Assembly (NCBI RefSeq): GCF_946480385.1
Contig: NZ_CAMLJP010000073.1
Location: 1-33,528, forward strand
From: an uncultured Azospirillum sp.
GTDB taxonomy: Bacteria; Pseudomonadota; Alphaproteobacteria; Azospirillales; Azospirillaceae
Direction: 5' to 3'
DNA length: 33,528 nt
This document shows positions 1 through 8,145 of the stretch, in pieces. A program made the position numbers and the translations under genes. The notes under the pieces were generated by a model that worked only from the letters and a program-made list of their open reading frames with translations, was not told the origin of the DNA and searched no databases. The first letter of the stretch is position 1. Each line of letters begins with the position of its first letter.

Positions 1-48
1 GGACGCCGCCGCAAGGGGGGCCGCATCATGTCCGCAGTCAACTCATAT

Positions 49-64
49 AGTTCTATATAGAACT
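49..64. promoter_or_regulatory. Perfect 16-bp palindrome, candidate GntR operator
   Basis: AGTTCTATATAGAACT is identical to its own reverse complement. It is an AT-rich island in GC-rich DNA, 50 bp upstream of the chosen start of the GntR gene. GntR-family regulators bind palindromes and often control their own operon, so this is the likely operator. That the adjacent regulator binds it is inference. Confidence 0.6.
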
Positions 65-113
65 TGTTGACCCGCGCATCCATATGCGACAGGATGGTTG
101 CGGGAGGACATCG

Positions 114-854
114 ATGCCACAGCATGATTCTGCTTCAGCCCCACTGTCGGATCGGCGCCTGCCGGCCTATCTGCAGCTGCGCGACGCGCTGGCCACCCGG
201 GTGGCGCGCGGCGAATGGGGCCCCGATACCGCGCTGCCGTCGGAAAACCAGCTGACCGCCGAAACCGGGCTGTCGGTCGGCACCGTGCGCAAGGCGATCC
301 AGACGCTGGTCGACGAGGGGCTTCTCGAACGGCGCCAGGGCTCCGGAACCTATCTGCGCAAGCGCGCCTTCAACGCCTCGCTGTTCCGCTTCTTCGCGGT
401 CCAGTCGGTCGATGGCGAGGCGACGATCCCGTCGAGCCGCATCATCGCGCGCACGGTGGCCACCGCCCCGGCCGCCGTCGCCAGGATTCTCGGCACCGCC
501 GACTGCATCCGCCTCGACCGCCTGCGCGGCCAGTCCGACGCCCTGCTGCTGTCGGAGGAGATTTGGCTGCCGCGCGCCCGTTTCGACGGCATCGTGGAAC
601 TGGACGAGTCCCAATTCGGGCCGCTGCTCTACCCGCTCTATCACGAGCGCTTCAACGTCTTCATCGCCAGCGCCGTCGATGACGTGAGCTTCGCGGCGGC
701 CTCCGCCAAGGTCGCGGCGCGGCTGGGCCTTGCGGAGGGGGCGCCCACGGCGGTGATCGAACGCACCGCCTACACCGTGGACGGCACCGCGGTCGAATGG
801 CGCATCGCCCAGGGCCCCGCCGAGCGCTTCCGCTACCGCAGTCGCCTGAGCTGA
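114..854 (+). CDS. GntR family transcriptional regulator with UTRA ligand domain
   Basis: A 246-residue regulator. Residues about 15-80 form a GntR winged helix-turn-helix (LPAYLQLRDALATRV, then LPSENQLTAETGLSVGTVRK and the wing ERRQGSGTYL). The C-terminal half looks like the UTRA ligand-binding fold of the HutC/FarR subfamily. The ATG at 114 is preferred because GGGAGGA lies just upstream; an in-frame ATG at 84 would add ten atypical residues and lacks a good ribosome-binding site. The gene precedes an amidohydrolase and a permease on the same strand, so it probably controls that cassette in response to its substrate or an intermediate. The effector cannot be read from the sequence. Confidence 0.9.
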   Translation: MPQHDSASAPLSDRRLPAYLQLRDALATRVARGEWGPDTALPSENQLTAETGLSVGTVRKAIQTLVDEGLLERRQGSGTYLRKRAFNASLFRFFAVQSVDGEATIPSSRIIARTVATAPAAVARILGTADCIRLDRLRGQSDALLLSEEIWLPRARFDGIVELDESQFGPLLYPLYHERFNVFIASAVDDVSFAAASAKVAARLGLAEGAPTAVIERTAYTVDGTAVEWRIAQGPAERFRYRSRLS

Positions 855-863
855 CCCGCAGCT

Positions 864-881
864 CCGGACACTTTCGTCCGG
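864..881. other. Short hairpin after the GntR gene
   Basis: CCGGAC and GTCCGG form a perfect 6-bp stem around a 6-nt loop, 10 nt after the GntR stop codon. No T-run follows, so it is not a classical intrinsic terminator. It could reduce read-through or stabilise mRNA. The rest of the 855-962 gap shows nothing else. Confidence 0.3.
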
Positions 882-962
882 CGCGCTCCTTCCTTGCGGC
901 CTTCCCCGGACCCTCCCCCTCGCGGCGGAGGCCGCCCCCCTATTGCCTGTATGGATCGATCG

Positions 963-1784
963 ATGACCGCACACCCCCCGATCAGGGGCATCGACACGCA
1001 TGCCCATATTTTCCGTCCGGACCTGCCGATGGCCGCCGGCCGGCGCTACAGCCCGGCCTATGCGGCGGAGCTTTCGGACTGGTTCGCGTTGCAGGACAAG
1101 GCGGGATTCAGCCAAGGCGTGCTGATCCAGCCCAGCTTTCTCGGCACCGACAATAGTCTGATCGAAGCGGCCTTGCGCGCCCATCCGGAGCGGCTGCGTG
1201 CGGTCGCCGTCGTCGATCGAAGCGTGACGGAGGACGAACTGGACAGGCTAGGCGCCCTCGGCTTCGTCGGTGCACGCCTGAATCTCGTCGGGCGCGAGTT
1301 GGAGGATTACGGGGCGGCACCCTGGCAGGATTTCTTCCGCCGCCTCGCCGCCCGCTGCTGGCAGATCGAGATCCAGCGCCGCTTCGACGACCTCGCGGAG
1401 GTGGTTCCAGCCATCGCCGGCTCCGGCGTCACCGTGGTGATCGATCATTTCGGCCTGCCGCAGGGCGGCATCGATCCGGCGAACCGCCGCCATGCCGATT
1501 TTCTCGATGTGCTGCGCCGGACGCCCGCCGTCTGGGTCAAGCTCTCCGCCCCCTACCGCGCCGGACTGACCCCCGACCTCGCGGCGCGCAGCTTCGACCT
1601 GCTGCGCGAGGCCATCGGGGGCTCCGACCGCTTCGTCTGGGGCAGCGACTGGCCCCACACCCAGCATGAATCCGAGACCGGCTATGCCGCCGAGGTGACC
1701 CGGATGCATGCGCTGATCCCCGATCCGGCGGAACGGACGCAGATCCTCGTCCGGAATCCGGCAACGCTTTTCCAATTCGACTGA
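963..1784 (+). CDS. Amidohydrolase family protein (PF04909, 2-pyrone-4,6-dicarboxylate lactonase-like)
   Basis: A metal-dependent TIM-barrel hydrolase of about 273 residues. It opens with the metal-binding HxH motif (IDTHAHIF), has a central VIDHFG histidine segment and ends with WGSDWPH, whose Asp is the usual catalytic residue. This pattern fits the Amidohydro_2 group (COG3618), which hydrolyses lactones and dicarboxylate-type ring compounds. The start is uncertain: ATG at 963 gives the family-like N-terminus, ATG at 951 adds four residues, and TTG at 894 would add a proline-rich tail that does not look native. No strong ribosome-binding site decides it. The downstream permease, 25 nt away, suggests that an imported acid is the substrate or product. 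Confidence 0.85.
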   Translation: MTAHPPIRGIDTHAHIFRPDLPMAAGRRYSPAYAAELSDWFALQDKAGFSQGVLIQPSFLGTDNSLIEAALRAHPERLRAVAVVDRSVTEDELDRLGALGFVGARLNLVGRELEDYGAAPWQDFFRRLAARCWQIEIQRRFDDLAEVVPAIAGSGVTVVIDHFGLPQGGIDPANRRHADFLDVLRRTPAVWVKLSAPYRAGLTPDLAARSFDLLREAIGGSDRFVWGSDWPHTQHESETGYAAEVTRMHALIPDPAERTQILVRNPATLFQFD

Positions 1785-1785
1785 A

Positions 1786-1795
1786 ATATAGAAAC
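1786..1795. promoter_or_regulatory. Possible operator half-site before the permease gene
   Basis: ATATAGAAAC matches the right arm of the palindrome at 49-64 (ATATAGAAC) over eight bases with one A inserted. It lies between the amidohydrolase stop and the permease ribosome-binding site. It may be a secondary GntR site or a chance AT-rich match. Confidence 0.25.
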
Positions 1796-1809
1796 TGGGA
1801 GGAAACCCG

Positions 1810-3108
1810 ATGACCCTCGTCATCGTGCTGGCCATCGCCCTGGCCGTCGTTCTGGGCTATGTCACCAAGATCAACATCGGTCTGTTCGCCATCGCCTTCG
1901 CCTATATTCTCGGCTGTTTCGGTCTCGGGCTGAAACCCGGCGCGGTGATCGACATGTGGCCGCTGAAGATCTTCTTCGTCATCTTCTCGGTCTGTCTGTT
2001 CTACAGCTTCGCCCTGGTCAACGGCACGCTGGAAAAGCTGGCCGAGCATATGCTGTACCGCTGCCGCAACGTGCCGTGGGTGCTGCCCTACGCCATCCTG
2101 GTGACGGCGACGCTGATCGCGGCGATGGGGGCCGGTTATTACACCGTGCTGGCCTTCATGGCGCCGATCACGCTGCTGATGTGCCGGCGCACCGGGCTGG
2201 ACATGGTGCTGGGGGCGATGGGCGCGAATTACGGCGCGTTGGCCGGCGCCAATTTCATGTCGAGCCAGAGCGGCATCATCTTTCGCGGCCTGATGACGGC
2301 GAACGGCACCAGCGACGCCGACGCCTTCCTCTACAGCGGGGTCATCTTCGCGGCGACGCTGATCATCCCGTTCTTCGTCATCACCGCGATGCTGTTCCTG
2401 TTCGGCAATCACCGCAGCCTGAACGCCTCGCTGGCCGACACAGGCCGGCCGGAGCCGCTCGACGGCCGGCAGCGCGTGACGCTGACCTTGACGCTGACGA
2501 TGATGGCGCTGGTCCTGCTCGGCCCGGTGCTGCATCTGGCGATGCCCGGCAACGCCACGGTGGCCTATCTGAACTCGAAGATCGACATCGGGTTGATCGC
2601 CGGCGTCTTCTCCGTCATCGCCCTGCTGCTGAAGCTCGGCGACGAGCGCAAGGCCATCGCCTCGGTGCCGTGGTCGACGCTCATCATGATTTCCGGGATG
2701 GGGATGCTGATCTCCGTCGCGATCAAGGCCGGGACCATCGCGGTGCTGGCGGCGTGGTTGGGCAGCAGCATTCCGGCCCTGCTCCTGCCAGTGGTGTTCG
2801 GCATCGTCGCCGCCGCTATGTCGCTGTTCTCCAGCACGCTGGGCGTGGTGACGCCGACGCTGTTCCCGCTGGTGCCGGCGCTGGCGACCAGCCTGTCGCT
2901 GAGCCCCGTGCTGCTGTTCACCGCCATCGTCGTCGGCGCCCAGGCGACCTCGATCTCGCCCTTTTCGTCGGGCGGCAGCCTGATCCTCGGCTCGGCGCTG
3001 GAGGAAAAGGCCCGCAACACGCTGTTCACCCGCCTGCTGTTCCGCGCCGCGCCCTTCGGCATCGTCGCGGCGGTGCTGATGAACATCGTGCTCACCTTCG
3101 CGCTGTGA
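1810..3108 (+). CDS. MatC-like / SLC13-type dicarboxylate permease
   Basis: A 432-residue integral membrane protein with about 11-12 hydrophobic helices and no large soluble domain. The N-terminal half (KINIGLFAIAFAYILGCF, then LYSFALVNGTLEKLAEHML) resembles the MatC N-terminal domain of malonate/dicarboxylate carriers, and the length is typical. It probably imports a carboxylated substrate across the inner membrane for the amidohydrolase just upstream. The ATG at 1810 has GGGAGGA seven bases before it. The gene ends 16 bp from the convergent SoxH-like gene. The substrate is unknown; malonate, a dicarboxylate or an aromatic-derived acid are all possible. Confidence 0.85.
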   Translation: MTLVIVLAIALAVVLGYVTKINIGLFAIAFAYILGCFGLGLKPGAVIDMWPLKIFFVIFSVCLFYSFALVNGTLEKLAEHMLYRCRNVPWVLPYAILVTATLIAAMGAGYYTVLAFMAPITLLMCRRTGLDMVLGAMGANYGALAGANFMSSQSGIIFRGLMTANGTSDADAFLYSGVIFAATLIIPFFVITAMLFLFGNHRSLNASLADTGRPEPLDGRQRVTLTLTLTMMALVLLGPVLHLAMPGNATVAYLNSKIDIGLIAGVFSVIALLLKLGDERKAIASVPWSTLIMISGMGMLISVAIKAGTIAVLAAWLGSSIPALLLPVVFGIVAAAMSLFSSTLGVVTPTLFPLVPALATSLSLSPVLLFTAIVVGAQATSISPFSSGGSLILGSALEEKARNTLFTRLLFRAAPFGIVAAVLMNIVLTFAL

Positions 3109-3124
3109 CCGGCAACTCCGTTGC

Positions 3125-4135
3125 TTAGAAGTCGGCCTGCTCCGCTTCCAGATAGGCGAGGCTGACGTATTTGCCGATGTTGCTGTCCCAGCCCTTGGTC
3201 TCCGCCGCGCGGGAGGCGACGCGCGGATCGGCCAGCACGGCGGCCTTGGCCTGTTCGATGGGCTGGCCGGCCTTCACGGCGGCGACGCAGGTCTCGAAGA
3301 TGCCTTCGAACAGGCTGCGCTGCCACTCCGGCACGCCGGGGCCGGGGACGCCGTGGGCCGGCAGCCAGATGCGGGTGTCGCTGTCGGCCCGCAGTTTGTC
3401 CATCGTCTCGAAGGTGCCGAGATAGGAGCCGTCGTCCATGTTGGCGATGCGGCGGTCCATCATCACGTCGCCGACGCACATGACGCCGTCCTCCACCACC
3501 GAAACCGAAAGGTCCGACGGCGTGTGGGCGGTGCCGTAATGGTGCAGGCGCAGCCGCACGTCGCCCAGCGACAGCTCGTCGCCATGGCCGGCGTCGCGGT
3601 TGGGGGCGACGATCCGCGTCCCGGCGGAGGCCTGTGCCGTCCATTTCACCATCGAGCTTTGCCAGAAGCTGCCCTGCACGCCCAGGATCGCTTCGCGCGT
3701 GTGGGGCAGGGCGTAGCGGGGCAGGTCCTCGCCGAACGCCTCCGCGAAGGCATGGTTTCCCAGCCAGTGGTCGCCGTGATAATGCGTGTTGACGATGCCG
3801 ACGACCGGCTTGGGCGTCAGTGTGCGCAGCATGCGGATCGCCATCTCGCCGATCTGCAGCGAGGCGCCGCTGTCGACGACGATCACGCCGTCGCGGCCGA
3901 TGACGAAGGTGATGTTCGCCATCATCCCCTGGTTCTGCGGCGTCGGGAAGCCGTCGGGGGCCTGGATGATCCAGACATGCGGGCTGACCTGGATCGGCGG
4001 ACGGTCGGGCACCGGCGGTCCCTTGACGAAGGACTCCACCCCGGTGGCGAAGGCGCGGACGGCCTCCAGGCCCGGCACGGTGGCCAGGAGTGCCGCACCG
4101 GCGGTCAGCAGGCGGCGGCGGGGCAGGCGAAGCAT
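3125..4135 (-). CDS. soxH: SoxH-like MBL-fold metallo-hydrolase
   Basis: A 336-residue metallo-beta-lactamase-fold protein with an export signal at residues 1-30 (an arginine-rich stretch, then LLTAGAALLATVPG). The HYHGDHWLGNHAF motif supplies the HxHxDH zinc ligands, and a later GTAHTPSDL and LPAHG fit the remaining ligand positions. SoxH-type hydrolases are found at the ends of Sox clusters; their reaction is unproven and they are not needed for thiosulfate oxidation in reconstituted systems. It is the last gene of the leftward sox run, 19 nt after the YeeE gene, with AGGAGAT before its ATG. Quinoprotein-associated zinc hydrolases are close relatives, so the symbol rests largely on context. 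Confidence 0.8.
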   Translation of the reverse strand: MLRLPRRRLLTAGAALLATVPGLEAVRAFATGVESFVKGPPVPDRPPIQVSPHVWIIQAPDGFPTPQNQGMMANITFVIGRDGVIVVDSGASLQIGEMAIRMLRTLTPKPVVGIVNTHYHGDHWLGNHAFAEAFGEDLPRYALPHTREAILGVQGSFWQSSMVKWTAQASAGTRIVAPNRDAGHGDELSLGDVRLRLHHYGTAHTPSDLSVSVVEDGVMCVGDVMMDRRIANMDDGSYLGTFETMDKLRADSDTRIWLPAHGVPGPGVPEWQRSLFEGIFETCVAAVKAGQPIEQAKAAVLADPRVASRAAETKGWDSNIGKYVSLAYLEAEQADF

Positions 4136-4154
4136 GCGGGATCTCCTGTGAACG

Positions 4155-5261
4155 TCATTGCGCCGCGACCGGCGGAACGGCGCCGATGGTGGCGCCGCGC
4201 ACCCGTGCCGGCCGGTCGATGGCGAGGTCGGTCAGCACGGCGCCGATCCACATCGACCACAGCACCAGCCACGCCGTCGCGGTGAAGATCGAGGCGCCGG
4301 ACACGCCGGCCCCGACCGCGCAGCCGCCGGCCAGCACGCTGCCGAACCCCATCATGCAGCCGCCGATGATGTAGCGCCGCATGGTGGAGCCGTCGTTGAA
4401 CCCCTCCAGCTTCAGGTCGCGCCCGGCCAGCCCGGCGACGAAGGCGCCCAGCGCCACACCGGGGATCAGCCCGGTGTCGAAGCTCCAGCGGGTGCCCGGC
4501 GGTGACAGCACCAGCATCAGGAAATCGGCCGACGGCGCGGTGAAGCTCAGGGAATGGACGGTCACCGGATCGAAGGCGGCGGATGCTGCCCGCCAGGTGA
4601 ACCACCAGGCGGCGGCGACCGTCGCGCCGACGCCGGCCGCGCCCAGCCAGGACCAGCCCGACAGGGCGTTGCGCCGCGCGATCACCACGCCCGCCGAGAA
4701 CCAGCCCATCCCGAACAGCAGCGCCCCGCCATGCCCGATGCCGGCCAGCGCCAGCAGGTCGCGCTGTTGGCCGCTGATGACCCACCAGCCGTTGATCGTC
4801 TCGCGCAGCGGCGACAGCACGCCGCGCATCGCCGCCTGGGCGACCACCGCGAACACCAGCCCGGACAGCAGCGCCCGCAGGTTGCCGGTCGCCGACAGCA
4901 CCAGCATGCGGCTGGCGCAGGCCCTGGTCAGCGTCATGCCGCAGCCGAACATCAGCCCGCCGATCACCGCCCCCGACAGGCTGCCGGGGTTGTTGAGCTG
5001 GCGGACGCTGCCGGTGTCGAACAGCCCCAGCAGGATCAGCCCCTGCGTCGCCATCAGCGCGGTGGAGAAGGCGAGCAGCCACACCGCCAACCGCCCGCCG
5101 AGCCGGCCATGCGCCACCTCCAGCGTCGAGGCGCGCAGGCAGAAGCGCGACCGCTGCGCCACCACGCCGAACAGCGTGCCGATCAGCAGGCCGCCCAGCG
5201 CCATGAAGCTGTCCTCGCCCAGGCTTTCCATCAGGGCATCGACGGTGAAACCCATGGCCAT
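4155..5261 (-). CDS. YeeE/YedE family (TsuA-like) thiosulfate permease
   Basis: A 368-residue membrane protein with two sulfur-transport repeats. Cysteines characteristic of TsuA/YeeE thiosulfate channels are visible: C41 in RSRFCLRAS, C107 and C115 in GCGMTLTRACASR, and C302 and C314 in the second repeat (GGCMMGFGSVLAGGCAVG). In this family thiosulfate passes along a line of cysteines into the cytoplasm. The start at 5261 (MAMGFT) is chosen 20 nt after the upstream gene; an ATG two codons later at 5255 is possible, and upstream extension would run into the preceding gene. Its place in the sox operon suggests uptake or return of thiosulfate or another small sulfur anion alongside periplasmic oxidation. 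A cytoplasmic TusA/TsuB partner is not seen. Confidence 0.87.
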   Translation of the reverse strand: MAMGFTVDALMESLGEDSFMALGGLLIGTLFGVVAQRSRFCLRASTLEVAHGRLGGRLAVWLLAFSTALMATQGLILLGLFDTGSVRQLNNPGSLSGAVIGGLMFGCGMTLTRACASRMLVLSATGNLRALLSGLVFAVVAQAAMRGVLSPLRETINGWWVISGQQRDLLALAGIGHGGALLFGMGWFSAGVVIARRNALSGWSWLGAAGVGATVAAAWWFTWRAASAAFDPVTVHSLSFTAPSADFLMLVLSPPGTRWSFDTGLIPGVALGAFVAGLAGRDLKLEGFNDGSTMRRYIIGGCMMGFGSVLAGGCAVGAGVSGASIFTATAWLVLWSMWIGAVLTDLAIDRPARVRGATIGAVPPVAAQ

Positions 5262-5281
5262 TGCTTTCTCAGGCGCCCTTC

Positions 5282-5710
5282 TCAGGGCTTGATGTAGGCG
5301 TAATGGTCGCGTGCCTGCAGTTCGGTGATGCGGACGACGCCGGACGGCGTGAACTCCGCCTCCATCACGAACTGATCCTTGCTCAGATTGCGCCGCTTCA
5401 TGGTGATCTCGCACACCTCGAAATGGACGCCGCGGCCTTTCAGGTCGGAGATCAGCGGGCCATAGTCGATGTTGTTCTTGGCGTCCTTGGCGCCTTCCAT
5501 CAGCAGGTCGACGCCGTCGGCATGGGTGACCACGCGGATCTCGGTCTTCGGCGCCACGTCCAGATGGTTGCGGATGTTGCGCAGCGCCTTGGTGCCCTGC
5601 TCGGCGGCATTGTCGATGTGGTAGACGACCTTGTCCTGGGCCAGCGCCGGGGCGGCGCCGGCCAGGGCGAACAGCATCAGCAAGGGGGCCAGGAAACGAC
5701 GAACGCTCAT
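5282..5710 (-). CDS. Secreted DsrE-family protein
   Basis: A 142-residue protein with a clear signal peptide (RRFLAPLLMLFALAGAAPALA, cleavage near residue 24) followed by a DsrE/DsrF-like fold (KVVYHIDNAAEQGTKALRNI, then RVVTHADGVDLLMEGA). It has one cysteine, C100 in VHFEVCEIT, at the position where DsrE-like sulfurtransferases carry a persulfide. Classical DsrE proteins are cytoplasmic, so export points to a periplasmic role in handling Sox sulfur intermediates. It lies between soxB (37 nt upstream) and the YeeE permease (20 nt downstream). The ATG at 5710 has GGAAAGG upstream; an earlier ATG at 5743 would place residues before the signal peptide. Confidence 0.85.
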   Translation of the reverse strand: MSVRRFLAPLLMLFALAGAAPALAQDKVVYHIDNAAEQGTKALRNIRNHLDVAPKTEIRVVTHADGVDLLMEGAKDAKNNIDYGPLISDLKGRGVHFEVCEITMKRRNLSKDQFVMEAEFTPSGVVRITELQARDHYAYIKP

Positions 5711-5747
5711 GGTCTGAGCCTTTCCGGATTGGAGCTGGCCCACGCCA

Positions 5748-7472
5748 TCAGGCGTCGAGGCCGGGGTTGCCGTTCACGCCCTTCAGGGTCGGCAGGTTCA
5801 GCTGGGGCGGCGCCACCGTCTTGCGGGCGCGCAGGTTGCGGGCGACGAGGTCCCAGATCGGCTCGCCGCCGGCCGACTTCGCCTCTTCCGCCACCGGCGC
5901 CCAGCCGGCGACCTTGTAGGTCTTCGACGCTTCCAGCGGCTTGCCGTTCAGCGTCATGTCCTGGATGCGCCGGCCGGCCGGAGCGGCGGGATCGCAGGCG
6001 TAGGACAGGCCGCCGACGCGCACCATGTCGCCGCCCTGCTGGTAATAGGGGTCGGGGTTGAACAGGTTGTCGCAGACATCCTCCAGCACCGTCTTGATCT
6101 GCTCGCCGCTCATCTGCGTCAGCGTGACGTAGGGATAGGTGATGGCGGTCTGGTCCAGCAGGTTTTCCATGGTGATGGGCTGGCCGGGCAGCAGCGTGGT
6201 GCCCCAGCGGAAACCGGGAGAGAAGGCGATCTCGGCATCCTTTTCGGCCATCAGCGCGTCGAGGATCAACTGGTCGAAGCTGCCGTTGAAGTTGCCGCGC
6301 CGGTACAGCGTGCCCTCCGTCACCGCCAGCGTTTCGCCCAGCTTCGCCTCGTAGGGTGCGCGGACGCGGGTGATCAGCGCCTCCATCTCCGGGTCAGCGG
6401 GCAGCAGGTTGGCGAAGACCGGCATCAGCCGGTAGCGGAAGTCGGCGACCCGTCCGCCCGTCACCTGGAAGTCGAGCACGCCCAGGAACTTTCCGTTCGA
6501 TCCGGCATTGGTGACCAGCGTCTTGCCGCCGGGGTTGGCGACGATGCTGGGCGCCGGCATGCCGTCATGGGTGTGGCCGCCGAGGATGGCGTCGATGCCG
6601 CGGACGCGCGACGCCATCTTCAGGTCGACGTCCATGCCGTTGTGCGACAGCACGACCACCACCGCGGCGCCGGCGGCGCGGGCGGCATCGACGGTCGCCT
6701 GCATCTCCTCCTCGCGGATGCCGAAGGTCCAGTCGGCCACCATGTAGCGCGGGTTGGCAATCGGCGTGTAGGGGAAGGCCTGCCCGATCACCGCGACCTT
6801 GACGCCGTTGACGTCGCGCAGGCTGTAGGGCTTGAACACGTCGTCGCCGAAATCGGCGGTCTTGATGTTCTGGGCGACGATCTCGATGTGGCCGGCGAAG
6901 TCCTTTTCGGCGATCTCCTGCACGCGCTCCTGGCCGTAGGTGCATTCCCAATGCAGCGTCATGATGTCGACGCCCAGCAGCTTGGCGGCCTCCACCATGT
7001 CCTGCCCCTGGGTCCACAGCGCGGTGCCCGACCCTTGCCAAGTGTCGCCGCCGTCGAGCAGCAGGGCGCCCGGCCGGTTGGCCCGCACCCGCTTGACCAG
7101 CGTCGCCAGATGGGCGAAGCCGCCGACCTTGCCGTACAGCCCGGCCAGCCGTTCGAAGTCGAGGCAGGTGAAGGCGTGCGCCTCGCGGCTGCCGGCAGCG
7201 AGCTTGAAATGCTCCAGCAGCCGGCTTCCCACCAGATGCGGCGCCCGCCCGGCCATGTCGCCGATGCCGAGATTGACGCTCGGTTCGCGGAAATGGATCG
7301 GCTTCAGCTGGGCGTGGCAGTCGGTGATGTGCAGAAGCGAGACGTTGCCGAAGGCCGGCGCGTCATAGACCGCGTCCGCCGTGGCCTCCGCACGGGCCAG
7401 ACCGGCGCCGGGCAGCAGCAGGCCGGCGGCATTGGCGGCGGCCAGGACGGTGAGGAACTCGCGGCGGTTCAT
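5748..7472 (-). CDS. soxB: Thiosulfohydrolase SoxB
   Basis: A 574-residue calcineurin-like metallophosphoesterase-fold enzyme with a C-terminal 5'-nucleotidase domain. SoxB hydrolyses the sulfonate end from thiosulfate or sulfane sulfur bound to SoxYZ, releasing sulfate in the periplasm; family members use a dinuclear manganese site. Visible are a twin-arginine signal (MNRREFLTVLAAANAAG), the metal motif LLHITDCHAQL, LLDGGDTWQGSGTAL, VLSHNGMD and GGHTHDGM. Its length matches characterised SoxB. The start codon overlaps the soxX stop codon as ATGA, indicating translational coupling. This SoxB is unrelated to the sarcosine oxidase beta subunit at 25474. Confidence 0.97.
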   Translation of the reverse strand: MNRREFLTVLAAANAAGLLLPGAGLARAEATADAVYDAPAFGNVSLLHITDCHAQLKPIHFREPSVNLGIGDMAGRAPHLVGSRLLEHFKLAAGSREAHAFTCLDFERLAGLYGKVGGFAHLATLVKRVRANRPGALLLDGGDTWQGSGTALWTQGQDMVEAAKLLGVDIMTLHWECTYGQERVQEIAEKDFAGHIEIVAQNIKTADFGDDVFKPYSLRDVNGVKVAVIGQAFPYTPIANPRYMVADWTFGIREEEMQATVDAARAAGAAVVVVLSHNGMDVDLKMASRVRGIDAILGGHTHDGMPAPSIVANPGGKTLVTNAGSNGKFLGVLDFQVTGGRVADFRYRLMPVFANLLPADPEMEALITRVRAPYEAKLGETLAVTEGTLYRRGNFNGSFDQLILDALMAEKDAEIAFSPGFRWGTTLLPGQPITMENLLDQTAITYPYVTLTQMSGEQIKTVLEDVCDNLFNPDPYYQQGGDMVRVGGLSYACDPAAPAGRRIQDMTLNGKPLEASKTYKVAGWAPVAEEAKSAGGEPIWDLVARNLRARKTVAPPQLNLPTLKGVNGNPGLDA

Positions 7473-8134
7473 TGCGCAGGCCCCGGCTTTGTGTTGACGG
7501 GAGAGTTCGGGTCGAACAGCAGCGCCATCAGGTGCTTGATCTGCGTCTCCCCCAGGATGCCCATATGGCCGGCGCGCGGCATGTTGGAGCAGGCGTTGGC
7601 CGATTTGGCGTTATAGATCTTGGCCCAGGCCGCCTTCATCGTCTCCTCGTCCCGGCCGCGCAACGCGCCGTATTGCAGCAGGCTGGGGCCGATGGTGCCG
7701 TAGGAGATCTCGGCCGGGCTGATCTGGTGGCAGTTGTAGCAGTTGCCACCGTTGGGAGTATCAGCCTTGTCGGTCCAGGTGTTGCCCCGGCCGCTCTGGG
7801 CGATCTTCTCGCCCTCCTTCCAGTCGCCCAGCCATTTGCCGTCGGACGGCCATTTCACCGTCGCCAGATTGGCGGCCTCGATCTGCCGGCGCCGCTCGGC
7901 GGCGGCCGGGCTGGCGGCGGCCTCGGGGTCGGAGCAGAAGGCCTGCGTCTCATCCTGGGTCAGGCGATCGACCTTGGCGATGCCCTTGTCCTTGAAGCTG
8001 GCGGCCAGCATGCGGGTGAAGGCGGCATCGTCGGCCCCCGGTCCCCAGGACGGCGCGACCTTGGTTTCCGAAAGGGCGGGGCCGGCCAGCAGCAGGACGG
8101 CAAGGAAGGCAGCGTGTTTCATGGCGTGTTTCAT
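7469..8134 (-). CDS. soxX: Sulfur oxidation c-type cytochrome SoxX
   Basis: A 221-residue secreted monohaem cytochrome c. After a signal peptide (HAAFLAVLLLAGPALS) the haem site is C132-YN-C-H136, with Met185 or Met191 as candidate distal ligand near the C-terminus. SoxX pairs with SoxA to join thiosulfate oxidatively to the SoxY cysteine and passes the electrons on. It is longer than the Paracoccus type because of an insertion before the haem motif. The ATG at 8134 has GGGAGG six bases upstream. It lies 11 nt after soxA and overlaps soxB by four bases. In-frame open sequence further upstream is only the shadow of soxA. Confidence 0.93.
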   Translation of the reverse strand: MKHAMKHAAFLAVLLLAGPALSETKVAPSWGPGADDAAFTRMLAASFKDKGIAKVDRLTQDETQAFCSDPEAAASPAAAERRRQIEAANLATVKWPSDGKWLGDWKEGEKIAQSGRGNTWTDKADTPNGGNCYNCHQISPAEISYGTIGPSLLQYGALRGRDEETMKAAWAKIYNAKSANACSNMPRAGHMGILGETQIKHLMALLFDPNSPVNTKPGPAQ

Positions 8135-8145
8135 GACGGCCTCCC

